Shown one piece after another: positions 1 through 7,061 of a DNA stretch of 59,867 bases. The notes below the pieces were generated by a model. It saw nothing but the letters and a program-made list of their open reading frames with translations. It searched no databases and was not told the DNA's origin. Within the stretch, counting starts at the first letter, position 1. Each line of letters starts with the position of its first letter. The position numbers were made by a program, and so were the translations under genes. This DNA comes from Parageobacillus thermantarcticus (GTDB taxonomy: Bacteria > Bacillota > Bacilli > Bacillales > Anoxybacillaceae). The stretch lies in assembly GCF_900111865.1 (NCBI RefSeq), contig NZ_FOJS01000016.1:1-59867 (forward strand), given 5' to 3'.

Positions 1-2
1 AC

Positions 3-257
3 TCTTCTTGGTCTTTTTATCAGTTGAGAAAGTTTATTGAGTATAAAGCGGCGATCGCTGGCGTGCCGGTGGTATTGGTTCATCCAAAAAATACTTCCCG
101 CACCTGTCCGGTTTGCGGACATGTGGCCAAAGAAAACAGACCGTCAAGGGATCAGTTTTGTTGTCGAGCTTGTGGGTACGCTGCCCCTGCCGACAACGTG
201 GCTGCGGAAAACATCCGCAGGGCTGCTGTCAACCAGCCGAACGCGGCAGCCAATTAG
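3..257 (+). CDS. tnpB: TnpB (IS200/IS605 OrfB) C-terminal part, cut by window edge
   Basis: Open from the window edge with no start inside it; the reading frame runs from base 3 to TAG at 255-257. TnpB is the RNA-guided nuclease of IS200/IS605 elements. The visible 84 residues hold the treble-clef zinc finger (CPVCG, then CRACG) and the last RuvC acidic residue in ADNVAAENI, in the usual order, so the end of the protein is intact. Whether the rest is functional cannot be seen. A hairpin right end follows directly, as expected for this family. Confidence 0.9.
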   Translation, partial: SSWSFYQLRKFIEYKAAIAGVPVVLVHPKNTSRTCPVCGHVAKENRPSRDQFCCRACGYAAPADNVAAENIRRAAVNQPNAAAN

Positions 258-299
258 GCTAGCTGCAAGCCCACGGCTTTAGCCGTTGGGTAGTTGACT
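258..299 (+). mobile_element. IS200/IS605 right end hairpin, probable 3' end of the omega RNA
   Basis: An imperfect hairpin (CCCACGGC, loop TTTA, GCCGTTGGG at about 270-290) sits 13 bases after the tnpB stop and is followed by TAGTTGAC at 291-298. In this family the RNA guide scaffold overlaps the tnpB 3' end and right end, and the guide is read from the flanking DNA. That would place the guide at roughly 299-316. The exact cut site is inferred from the family, not visible directly. Confidence 0.65.
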
Positions 300-337
300 T
301 TAATTTGCACTTTTGCCATCATCCATTCCTCCTTTTT
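299..337 (-). pseudogene. 5' stub of a gene interrupted by the IS element
   Basis: On the minus strand a strong ribosome site (AAAAAGGAGG, 337-328) is followed at good spacing by two ATG codons (322-320 and 319-317) and codons for MAKVQIKV. The frame then runs into the IS right end and stops at 256. The combination of a perfect Shine-Dalgarno and an immediate break at the element border suggests the element landed about eight codons into a gene. The remainder would lie left of the IS, outside the window. The product is not recognisable from these residues. Confidence 0.5.
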
Positions 338-341
338 ATTT

Positions 342-370
342 TTGACACAACTAGCCAATGTAGGTACAAT
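342..370 (+). promoter_or_regulatory. SigA-type promoter for yqkB
   Basis: TTGACA (342-347), 17 bases, TACAAT (365-370), about 38 bases before the yqkB start. It lies back to back with the start of the interrupted minus-strand gene. Confidence 0.7.
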
Positions 371-407
371 AGGAGTGGAAACATGAAGAAAAGGAGCATT
401 ATGCGGC

Positions 408-746
408 GTGAATATTACATTTACGGATAAAGCGATCGAACAGCTTACCCCTATTTTAACGCAAACGGGGGGAATGTTAAAGCTAAAATATGACACAGAT
501 GGATGTGGATGCCTTGTCAACGGCGTGATTGCGTTAGCGTTAGTCGACGAAGCGGATGATGATGACATTGCGGTCGAAACGAATTTCGTTCCTGTTTTGC
601 TTGAAAAGTCCCGCCTTGTCTTTTATGACGACACGATGACGATTGACGTTGTTGAAGGAATCGGCTGTTTTCAATTGAAAAGCCCCGGGCAAATTTTAAG
701 TCCGCGCATGCCGCTTGTAAAAGCGAGTGAGCAATGTGAACGATAA
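408..746 (+). CDS. yqkB: Iron-sulfur biosynthesis (HesB/IscA-like) family protein YqkB
   Basis: 112 residues, resembling B. subtilis YqkB, a short HesB-like-fold protein of the iron-sulfur biosynthesis family. The start is GTG at 408, with AAGGAG about ten bases upstream; the ATG at 401 is in another frame. A GCGC pair of cysteines (about residues 33-35) is visible, but the three spaced cysteines of true IscA/SufA carriers are not, so a scaffold or carrier role is not assured. The 3' end overlaps yqkC by 20 bases, suggesting coupled translation. A clear SigA promoter lies upstream. Confidence 0.8.
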   Translation: MNITFTDKAIEQLTPILTQTGGMLKLKYDTDGCGCLVNGVIALALVDEADDDDIAVETNFVPVLLEKSRLVFYDDTMTIDVVEGIGCFQLKSPGQILSPRMPLVKASEQCER

Positions 747-975
747 GCTTAAGCAAATCGCAAACGTAGCGAAGCAAAAAACATGGGTGTCGTTTTTGCA
801 TGAAAACGATCCGTACAGTTTGCTGCATTGGTCGATTGCCGGCGTCTATCAAGAGCCAAAGGACGTCTGGCTTTTGCAGAATGAAATGACGTTTGAAACA
901 AAAGAATTTGCCACACTCGACGAAGCGGTAGCGTGGATGGATAAGCACATGCCTAATATTACGGAAGTGTTATAA
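727..975 (+). CDS. yqkC: Small conserved protein YqkC
   Basis: 82 residues, function unknown. Position after yqkB and overall sequence (KTWVSFLHENDPYSLLHW at about 18-35) suggest the B. subtilis yqkC product. The start is uncertain: GTG at 727 has little ribosome site, while GTG at 736 has GAGTGAG just before it and would shorten the protein by three residues. The gene overlaps the yqkB end and is closed by a strong hairpin terminator beginning at its stop codon. Confidence 0.75.
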   Translation: MSNVNDKLKQIANVAKQKTWVSFLHENDPYSLLHWSIAGVYQEPKDVWLLQNEMTFETKEFATLDEAVAWMDKHMPNITEVL

Positions 976-1004
976 AACCGTAACCATTCGGGTTACGGTT
1001 TTAT
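974..1004 (+). terminator. Rho-independent terminator after yqkBC
   Basis: Inverted repeat AACCGTAACC / GGTTACGGTT (976-985, 991-1000) flanked by A and T tracts. Confidence 0.85.
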
Positions 1005-1053
1005 CTTTAATTTTATCATGCAAGAATCACAATATTTTCATGGAGGGATTTGT

Positions 1054-1296
1054 GTGGATAAACGGCAAAAAAATCAAGTAAAACGAACGGACGAATCCTT
1101 TACGTTGAAGGAGCGTTTAAATGAGGAATTGTTCGCTAAACTGAAGGAGAAGAAACGGGAATGGGAGCGGCAGGAACAGCGCCGGAAAGAGGAAGAAGAA
1201 GCACGGAAGCGCGAGGAGCGGCGCAAACGCGAAGAACAAAAAACGTTTGCAGAACTGCTGAATGAAAGCGATTTAGATTGGCGGAATTTTAAGTAA
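1054..1296 (+). CDS. yqkE: YqkE family protein (DUF3886)
   Basis: 80 residues from GTG at 1054, chosen because GGAGGG ends six bases upstream; an in-frame ATG at 1018 has no ribosome site. The middle of the protein is an almost pure charged helix of Glu, Lys and Arg (about residues 25-65), and the end reads ELLNESDLDW. Length and composition fit B. subtilis YqkE, whose function is unknown. Soluble, probably a single long helix or coiled coil. Confidence 0.75.
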   Translation: MDKRQKNQVKRTDESFTLKERLNEELFAKLKEKKREWERQEQRRKEEEEARKREERRKREEQKTFAELLNESDLDWRNFK

Positions 1297-1341
1297 ATTT
1301 CATTTTATGTTTTGCGTTGCAGGTTTTTAGGAGGTTTGCTT

Positions 1342-1422
1342 TTGGCAGGAGCCATTAAAGCGAAGATAGACAAAGGAACACAGCCATCATTCCATTGCTT
1401 TCGATGGTGTGGACGTCTATAA
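1342..1422 (+). other. Possible 26-codon leader ORF or gene remnant before the MFS gene
   Basis: AGGAGG at 1329-1334 is followed seven bases later by TTG and 26 sense codons (start MAGAIKAKIDKG, read with TTG as Met), ending at TAA 1420-1422, 34 bases before the transporter start. The Shine-Dalgarno spacing is ideal but the peptide is not recognised. A second frame across 1395-1456 reads AFDGVDVYKSSGELERKG, so this may be the frameshifted stub of a lost gene rather than a leader peptide. Confidence 0.3.
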
Positions 1423-1456
1423 GTCTAGTGGTGAATTGGAAAGAAAGGGGATTGTT

Positions 1457-2644
1457 ATGGAAGCGCGTTCTACTACCAAAGCGGCGTTGATAATGTCAAT
1501 TATCAGCGTTATTTTTCTCGCCGCGAACCTTCGCGCGCCGATTACGTCGGTCGGACCGCTTGTGCCATTCATCCGCGAAGATCTCGGACTTTCCAACACG
1601 GCCGCCGGCATATTGACGACGGTTCCGTTGCTTGCGTTTGCCGTCTTGTCGCCGTTTGCGTCACGCCTCGCTAGAACGTTTGGAATGGAAATCGTTTTAT
1701 TCGTTTCGCTTCTTTTTTTGTTGGCAGGGCATCTTTTTCGCCCTCTCGGCAGCGTTTCCCTTCTTTTTATCGGTACGATATTGATTGGTGCTGCGATTGC
1801 CGTCGATAATGTATTAATGCCAGCGCTCGTGAAGGAAAAATTTGCTAATTACGTTGGCTGGATGACCGGAGTGTATACGGTCGCGATGAACTTGTCGGGA
1901 GCGCTCGCGTCCGGATTGAGCGTTCCGCTCGCATCAGCAACTGGCTTTGGCTGGAGAGGATCGCTTAGTTGTTGGGCGGTGCTAACGGTCGTCGCATTGA
2001 CGTTATGGGCGCTGCAACTCCGCAGCCGGAAAAAAGCTTCATCGCGGCCAGACGGCAGCAAGCGAAGATCGTTATGGAAATCGCGCCTTGCTTGGCAAGT
2101 GACGTTGTTTATGGGATTGCAGTCTTTATTGTTTTACTCGCTTATTACATGGCTTCCAGCGATGTTGCAAGATAAAGGCATGAATCCAGAGATGTCGGGA
2201 TGGGCGTTGTTTTTATTCCAATTCGCGCAACTGCCGTTTATGTTTATCGTTCCGGTCATTGCCGAGAAAATGAAAACACAAACGCCGCTTGTATGGGCGA
2301 CGTTTATGTTAAAAGCGGCGGGAATTGGCGGCTTTTTGTTCGGAAGTCCATCGCTCGTTTGGCTATGGGCGGTAATGCTAGGAATAGGAGCCGGCTTTGC
2401 TTTTTCTTTGGCGATGATGCTATTTGCGCTTCGTTCGCGAAACGCCATGCAAGCGGCGGATTTGTCGGCGATGGCGCAATCATTCGGTTATTTGCTTGCC
2501 GCTTTCGGACCGCCGCTGTTTGGCTCGCTTTACGATATAACAAAAGGATGGACGTTGCCGCTCTTTTTACTGTTGGTCGTTTCCGTTTTTCTATTATTGG
2601 TTGGCATTGGTGCGGCGAAAGACCGCTATGTGACGGAAGCGTAA
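1457..2644 (+). CDS. MFS transporter of the CynX/NimT type
   Basis: 395 residues, twelve predicted membrane helices. The N-terminus (LAANLRAPITSVGPLVP) is typical of the CynX/NimT branch of the major facilitator superfamily, which includes putative cyanate and 2-nitroimidazole carriers and B. subtilis YycB. ATG at 1457 is preferred over the upstream in-frame ATG at 1409 because AAAGGGG lies at correct spacing. The substrate cannot be read from the sequence. It stands alone, convergent with the aldo/keto reductase 19 bases away, and no strong terminator is visible between them. Confidence 0.8.
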   Translation: MEARSTTKAALIMSIISVIFLAANLRAPITSVGPLVPFIREDLGLSNTAAGILTTVPLLAFAVLSPFASRLARTFGMEIVLFVSLLFLLAGHLFRPLGSVSLLFIGTILIGAAIAVDNVLMPALVKEKFANYVGWMTGVYTVAMNLSGALASGLSVPLASATGFGWRGSLSCWAVLTVVALTLWALQLRSRKKASSRPDGSKRRSLWKSRLAWQVTLFMGLQSLLFYSLITWLPAMLQDKGMNPEMSGWALFLFQFAQLPFMFIVPVIAEKMKTQTPLVWATFMLKAAGIGGFLFGSPSLVWLWAVMLGIGAGFAFSLAMMLFALRSRNAMQAADLSAMAQSFGYLLAAFGPPLFGSLYDITKGWTLPLFLLLVVSVFLLLVGIGAAKDRYVTEA

Positions 2645-2663
2645 TGGCGGCGCGGAAAGGCCG

Positions 2664-3584
2664 TCACCGATGCATGTTGTATACCGAAGCTTTCGTATGC
2701 TGACGGAGCCATTCATATTCTTCCTTCGTTAAGCGTGGAGCGGAAGCGGCGTTTATGTTTTCAATGAGCTGTTCGATGCTGCTTGCCCCTGGAATGGCGG
2801 CGGCGACGACCGGATCATATAAGCAAAACTGCAGCGCCGTTGCCGTGAATGAACGGTGCCCGGCCGTTTTCGCTTTTAACTTTGGAATCAATGTTTGCAA
2901 TTCTTCGTATGTATAATCAAGATAACCGCTTTCTTTGACAGAAGCGCTTGCCGCCTCTAACGGCCGTTCTGTGAGCAATCCTTTCGCGACAGGTCCGCGG
3001 GCGATAACGCTGATGTTGTGTTCACGCAGCAGCGGGAACCATTCTTCCGGACGGCGGTCGAGCAGGCTGTATTGCATCATGACGCTAACGATGTTTGACC
3101 GTTTTACGTATTCGCGAATGACGTTTGGACGAATCGAAGAAATGCCGTAATAGCGGATCACTCCTTCTTGTTTTAACTCTTCGAACGCTTCAATCGTTTC
3201 ATCGATCGGGTCATCAATCGTGCCGCCGTGGAGCTGATACAAGTCGATGTAGTCGGTTTGCAGGCGGCGCAAACTTTCTTTTACTTCCGATTTAATGTAT
3301 TTTTTCGATGGATCCCAAAACCATCCGTCTTTTCCGGCTTCCCAACGGTTGCCGACTTTTGTCGCAAGGATGACTTGATCGCGTTTTCCTTTGATCGCCT
3401 TTCCGACAAATTCTTCATTTAATCCGCGGTCGTAAAGGTCGGCCGTGTCTAAATAGTTAATGCCGCGTTCTAGCGCTTCATGAATAATGCGGATCGCTTT
3501 TTTTTCATCCGTGCCAAGCGACATGCAGCCGAGCCCGATTTCGCTGACATATAAATCTGACGAACCAATGCGCCGTTTTTGCAT
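2664..3584 (-). CDS. yqkF: Aldo/keto reductase YqkF
   Basis: 306 residues from ATG at 3584, with AAAGGAGG properly spaced. NADPH-dependent oxidoreductase with a TIM-barrel fold. The catalytic set is present: Asp and Tyr in DTADLYDRG, Lys in ATKVG, His in LYQLHGG. The C-terminal cofactor-binding segment AAIPGASSIEQL is also intact. Length and place match B. subtilis yqkF, which lies beside nudF. The physiological aldehyde or ketone is unknown. Transcribed opposite to nudF; about 117 bases separate the two starts and must hold both promoters. Confidence 0.87.
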   Translation of the reverse strand: MQKRRIGSSDLYVSEIGLGCMSLGTDEKKAIRIIHEALERGINYLDTADLYDRGLNEEFVGKAIKGKRDQVILATKVGNRWEAGKDGWFWDPSKKYIKSEVKESLRRLQTDYIDLYQLHGGTIDDPIDETIEAFEELKQEGVIRYYGISSIRPNVIREYVKRSNIVSVMMQYSLLDRRPEEWFPLLREHNISVIARGPVAKGLLTERPLEAASASVKESGYLDYTYEELQTLIPKLKAKTAGHRSFTATALQFCLYDPVVAAAIPGASSIEQLIENINAASAPRLTKEEYEWLRQHTKASVYNMHR

Positions 3585-3701
3585 CGTTTTTCCTCCTTTT
3601 TGAAAATCGTTTTTTACATTGTACAACGGAAAGTGAAACTTGCTCAAATGATATAGTACAATAAAAAAAGCGATATCAATCATTAGATGGGAGAGAAGAA
3701 G

Positions 3702-4262
3702 ATGGACCATTTAATCGAAAAAACGATTCGCAAAGAAAAAATCTTTAGCGGTAAAGTTGTCCAATTATATGTCGAAGATGTGCAGCTGCCAAACGGAAAG
3801 ACGAGCAAGCGGGAAGTGATCAAGCATCCAGGCGCAGTGGCGATTATTCCGATTACAAATGAAGGAAAGCTGGTGCTCGTACGGCAATATCGCAAAGCGC
3901 TTGAGCGCGTGTTAGTAGAAATTCCAGCGGGGAAGTTGGAAAAAGGGGAGGAGCCGCTCGCAACTGCGCACCGGGAATTGGAAGAAGAAACAGGCTACCG
4001 TGCTCGTTCGCTGCACCACATCGCGTCATTTTACACATCCCCAGGATTTGCCGATGAATTAATTCACTTATATGTAGCGGAAGGGTTAACGAAAATCGAA
4101 AACGCCGCGTCGCTCGATGAAGATGAATTTGTCGACATATTAGAAGTGACATTGGAAGAGGCGCTTGAGATGCTGGAAAAATGCGAGATTTATGACGCAA
4201 AAACCGCATATGCGCTGCAATATTTGCAATTGCGCCGCGCTATGGGAGAAGAAAATGCGTAA
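3702..4262 (+). CDS. nudF: ADP-ribose pyrophosphatase NudF
   Basis: 186 residues. Hydrolyses ADP-ribose to AMP and ribose 5-phosphate in the cytoplasm. The Nudix box is complete, starting GKLEKGEEP and ending RELEEETGY (about residues 75-97). The downstream FYTSPGFADE segment is typical of the ADP-ribose branch. ATG at 3702 is chosen over 3687 because GGGAGAGAAG then serves as ribosome site and the length equals the B. subtilis protein. Overlaps the next gene by eight bases. Confidence 0.92.
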   Translation: MDHLIEKTIRKEKIFSGKVVQLYVEDVQLPNGKTSKREVIKHPGAVAIIPITNEGKLVLVRQYRKALERVLVEIPAGKLEKGEEPLATAHRELEEETGYRARSLHHIASFYTSPGFADELIHLYVAEGLTKIENAASLDEDEFVDILEVTLEEALEMLEKCEIYDAKTAYALQYLQLRRAMGEENA

Positions 4263-5418
4263 CTATTACGTCGATTTGCATATTCATCTCGGCCGCACCG
4301 CATCTTTTCGACCGGTAAAAATCACAGGCGCAAAAACGTTAACGCTCACAAATATTTTACACGAGGCAGCGCATGTAAAAGGATTACATATGGTCGGCAT
4401 CATCGACTGCCATGTTCCGGAAGTGCTTGATGAATTGGAACGGGGAGTGAAAGAAAAAGGATGGAAAGAGCACGATGGCGGCGGCGTCGCGATCGGTTCG
4501 GTGACATTATTGTTAGGAAGCGAAATCGAAGTATATGATGAACATTGCCAAGGGCCTATTCATGTGCTTGTGTTTTTGCCGACGATCGAGGCGATGCGCG
4601 CCTTTTCTCTATGGCTACAAGGGCGCGTGAAAAATATTTCCCTTAGTTCGCAGCGCATGTACGGAACCGGACGCGAATTACAGGCGGTTGTAAAACAATT
4701 AGGCGGTTTATTTGTTCCAGCGCATGCGTTTACGCCATTTAAAAGCTTGTATGGCAAAGGGGTGAAAAAAAGTTTAACGGAAGTGTTTGATCCTGATTTG
4801 ATTGACGCGATCGAACTAGGGTTAAGCGCAGATACGAAAATGGCTGACCAAATTGCCGAGTTGCATCGCTATCCGTATCTTTCCAATTCGGACGCTCATT
4901 CGCTGCGAAAACTGGCGCGCGAATACCAAGTGATCCGCATGAACGCCCCGACGTTTGCCGAATTGAAAAAAGCGTTGCAAAAACGGGAAGGAAGAATGAT
5001 AGTCGCCAACTACGGCTTAAATCCGAAACTGGGAAAGTACCATCAAACGACGTGTGAACGATGTTTCCAACCGATGGATCCCCGGGAAAAACGATGTCCA
5101 TCATGCGGCCACCACCGGCAAATTAAAGGTGTGTTTGATCGCCTTCAAGAGCTAAAAACAGGTGGAACCCCGCCAAAGCGACCGCCGTATATTTATCAAG
5201 TGCCGCTTGAGTTTATTCCAGGGCTTGGCGCGAAAACATATGAAAAATTGCTCGCTCGCTTTGGCACGGAAATGCACGTACTCCATCAGGCAACGGAAGA
5301 AGAATTGAAAGAGAGCGTAGGAGAAAAACTTGCAAAACTCATCATGCTCGCCCGCAACGGAGAGCTTTCGATTCAAGCAGGGGGCGGCGGAAAATACGGA
5401 AAAATCGCTTCGGAATAG
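4255..5418 (+). CDS. Endonuclease Q-like PHP-domain DNA repair nuclease (YqxK)
   Basis: 387 residues starting inside the nudF stop region (ATG 4255). N-terminal PHP phosphoesterase domain with metal ligands in DLHIHLG and later HAFTPF and SNSDAHS. Then comes a four-cysteine zinc ribbon (CERC, CPSCGHH, about residues 265-290) and a C-terminal helix-hairpin-helix (EFIPGLGAKTYEKLL). This order is that of endonuclease Q, which nicks DNA 5' of deaminated bases such as uracil and hypoxanthine. B. subtilis yqxK looks like the counterpart. Translational coupling with nudF is likely. Confidence 0.8.
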   Translation: MRNYYVDLHIHLGRTASFRPVKITGAKTLTLTNILHEAAHVKGLHMVGIIDCHVPEVLDELERGVKEKGWKEHDGGGVAIGSVTLLLGSEIEVYDEHCQGPIHVLVFLPTIEAMRAFSLWLQGRVKNISLSSQRMYGTGRELQAVVKQLGGLFVPAHAFTPFKSLYGKGVKKSLTEVFDPDLIDAIELGLSADTKMADQIAELHRYPYLSNSDAHSLRKLAREYQVIRMNAPTFAELKKALQKREGRMIVANYGLNPKLGKYHQTTCERCFQPMDPREKRCPSCGHHRQIKGVFDRLQELKTGGTPPKRPPYIYQVPLEFIPGLGAKTYEKLLARFGTEMHVLHQATEEELKESVGEKLAKLIMLARNGELSIQAGGGGKYGKIASE

Positions 5419-5430
5419 AAGCGATTTTTT
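5401..5430 (+). terminator. Terminator overlapping the end of the EndoQ-like gene
   Basis: AAAATCGCTTC, loop GGAATA, GAAGCGATTTTTTT. The loop contains the stop codon of the gene. Confidence 0.85.
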
Positions 5431-5458
5431 TGTTATTCTTTCTTTTCTTGCAAATAAG

Positions 5459-5486
5459 TCATACATCGAAAAATGTCTCATACAAT
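5459..5486 (+). promoter_or_regulatory. SigE-type promoter for spoIIM
   Basis: TCATACA (5459-5465), 13 bases, CATACAAT (5479-5486), the mother-cell SigE consensus, about 28 bases before the spoIIM start. spoIIM is a known SigE gene in B. subtilis. The same spacing is seen before dacB. Confidence 0.7.
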
Positions 5487-5514
5487 CTACTAAGAGGGTG
5501 ATAGGGGGAAGAAG

Positions 5515-6165
5515 ATGATGAGAAGACATCCAGTAAAATCAGTGATCGCCTTACATATGCGCGAGCATGCGTCTGTGTATTTATTTGTGATTGTGCTATT
5601 TTTAATGGGAGTGATTTTTGGCGCGATCGTTGTCAACAGCTTGAACTTCGGACAAAAGCAAGATTTGTACTATTATTTAACGCAATTTTTTGGACAAGTA
5701 TCGAAAGGAAATATTGCCGGCGCCCACGATATGTTCCAGCAAAGCTACTTCCATAATTTGAAATATGTCGCTTTCATGTGGGTGTTGGGCATTTCGGTGA
5801 TAGGGCTGCCGATTATTTTCGTTTTATTATTTTTAAAAGGAATCGTCGTCGGGTTTACTGTCGGATTTTTAGTGAACCAAATGGGATGGCAAGGGTTTTT
5901 ATTATCTTTTGTGTCCGTAATGCCGCAAAATTTCATTATCATTCCAGCTTTTTTGGTGATGGGAGCCATTTCAATTTCCTTTTCCCTGCAAATGGTGCGC
6001 AATCAATTTATGAAGCGAAGGCATGAGCCAGTTTTTCCGATGATTATGCGCTATACGATAGTAATGATGTTGATTAGCGTAAGCTTGCTCGTTTCCTCGT
6101 CTCTTGAGGCGTACGTATCCCCGTTATTGATGAAACAGGTCATTGAAATGGTCGGAGGTAAATAA
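5515..6165 (+). CDS. spoIIM: Stage II sporulation protein M
   Basis: 216 residues with about five membrane segments (first near residues 20-42). Part of the SpoIIDMP engulfment machine in the mother-cell septal membrane, where it anchors the peptidoglycan hydrolases that thin the septum. Start ATG 5515 follows GGGGGAAGAAG. Length matches B. subtilis (214). It stands as a single gene between terminators and has its own SigE promoter, consistent with mother-cell expression after septation. Confidence 0.9.
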   Translation: MMRRHPVKSVIALHMREHASVYLFVIVLFLMGVIFGAIVVNSLNFGQKQDLYYYLTQFFGQVSKGNIAGAHDMFQQSYFHNLKYVAFMWVLGISVIGLPIIFVLLFLKGIVVGFTVGFLVNQMGWQGFLLSFVSVMPQNFIIIPAFLVMGAISISFSLQMVRNQFMKRRHEPVFPMIMRYTIVMMLISVSLLVSSSLEAYVSPLLMKQVIEMVGGK

Positions 6166-6193
6166 TTATTATATAATAATCATTTTCGTTCTT

Positions 6194-6242
6194 TTATAAT
6201 AATAATTTTATTTTGATACTTCCCTCTTTCTTTTGTTATAAT
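6194..6242 (+). promoter_or_regulatory. fur promoter with a PerR/Fur-like operator
   Basis: TTGATA (6213-6218), 18 bases, TATAAT (6237-6242). Just upstream, TTATAATAATAATTT (6194-6208) matches 11 of the 14 fixed bases of the PerR box; the left half is perfect. The surrounding 6166-6210 is very AT rich, so chance is a concern. fur is under PerR control in B. subtilis. Confidence 0.5.
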
Positions 6243-6273
6243 GGTAGTTGAATGACGTGGGAGGGAATGAAAG

Positions 6274-6741
6274 ATGGAAGATCGAATCGACCGAATTAAG
6301 AAGCAATTGCATACCGCTGGCTATAAATTGACACCGCAGCGGGAAGCGACAGTACGTGTCTTGTTAGAACATGAAGAAGATCATTTAAGCGCAGAAGACG
6401 TCTACCTCCTCGTTAAAGAAAAATCTCCAGAAATCGGATTGGCTACTGTATACCGGACGCTCGAGTTGTTAACAGAACTAAAAATTGTCGATAAAATCAA
6501 CTTTGGGGATGGTGTATCTCGCTACGATCTGCGCAAAGAAGGGGCGGCTCACTTTCACCATCATTTAGTTTGTATTGAATGTGGGTCAGTAGCGGAAATT
6601 CAAGAAGATTTATTGGAGGAAGTAGAAGAAATTGTCGAACGGGACTGGAAGTTTAAAATTAAAGACCACCGTTTAACGTTTCATGGAATTTGTTATCGTT
6701 GCCAGCAAAAGCACGCGGAAGAACAAAATCAAAAAGAATAA
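6274..6741 (+). CDS. fur: Ferric uptake regulator Fur
   Basis: 155 residues. Iron-responsive repressor of uptake genes, acting as a dimer in the cytoplasm. Winged-helix DNA-binding half (LTPQREATVRVL, then GLATVYRTLELL). Metal-binding half with HFHHHLVCIECG and a second cysteine pair in ICYRCQ, the structural zinc site. ATG 6274 follows GGGAGGGAATGAAAG. Neighbours spoIIM and yqzK are as in B. subtilis. Fur rather than PerR or Zur by synteny. Confidence 0.93.
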   Translation: MEDRIDRIKKQLHTAGYKLTPQREATVRVLLEHEEDHLSAEDVYLLVKEKSPEIGLATVYRTLELLTELKIVDKINFGDGVSRYDLRKEGAAHFHHHLVCIECGSVAEIQEDLLEEVEEIVERDWKFKIKDHRLTFHGICYRCQQKHAEEQNQKE

Positions 6742-6748
6742 AAGAGCG

Positions 6749-6781
6749 AAAAAACCTTTTCCGATGGGAAAGGTTTTTTTA
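6749..6781 (+). terminator. Terminator after fur
   Basis: AAAACCTTTTCC, loop GATG, GGAAAGGTTTTTTT. Confidence 0.9.
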
Positions 6782-6844
6782 TGGTATAAAAGAAAAAAAA
6801 CATGGCATATCCTCATAGTAACGACGAAATGAGGAGGAATAGCC

Positions 6845-7057
6845 ATGAAAGCAGTATGGCAGATGATAAAAGTATTTCTTTTATTTACGGGGTGCACGCT
6901 TTTATTTTATTATAGTCTTGTATGGTTCAATCGAGAATACGAGAATTACCACCGCTATGATGAGCCGCATGGATCAGCGGTGAAAGTGTCGACAACGGAA
7001 AACCAGTCATTCGAATGGATCGATCGGTTACTATTTTTTTATCGCAATGGGGAGTAG
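6845..7057 (+). CDS. yqzK: YqzK-like small membrane protein (DUF4227)
   Basis: 70 residues: a short basic N-terminus, one membrane helix (about 8-27, [19 protein letters not shown]) and a polar outer or inner tail. GAGGAGG precedes the ATG. Place between fur and xerD and size match B. subtilis yqzK, function unknown. Only four bases separate its stop from the xerD start, so the two are probably cotranscribed. Confidence 0.8.
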   Translation: MKAVWQMIKVFLLFTGCTLLFYYSLVWFNREYENYHRYDEPHGSAVKVSTTENQSFEWIDRLLFFYRNGE

Positions 7058-7061
7058 TGGG

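Noticed and set aside
254-568. 104-codon minus-strand frame across the yqkB promoter
   Set aside because: Only its last codons after the ATG at 322 have a ribosome site; the upstream part is antisense to yqkB.
1054-1296. Highly repetitive Glu/Lys/Arg codons in yqkE as a possible DNA repeat
   Set aside because: The protein family itself is a charged helix; the codons are not an exact tandem repeat.
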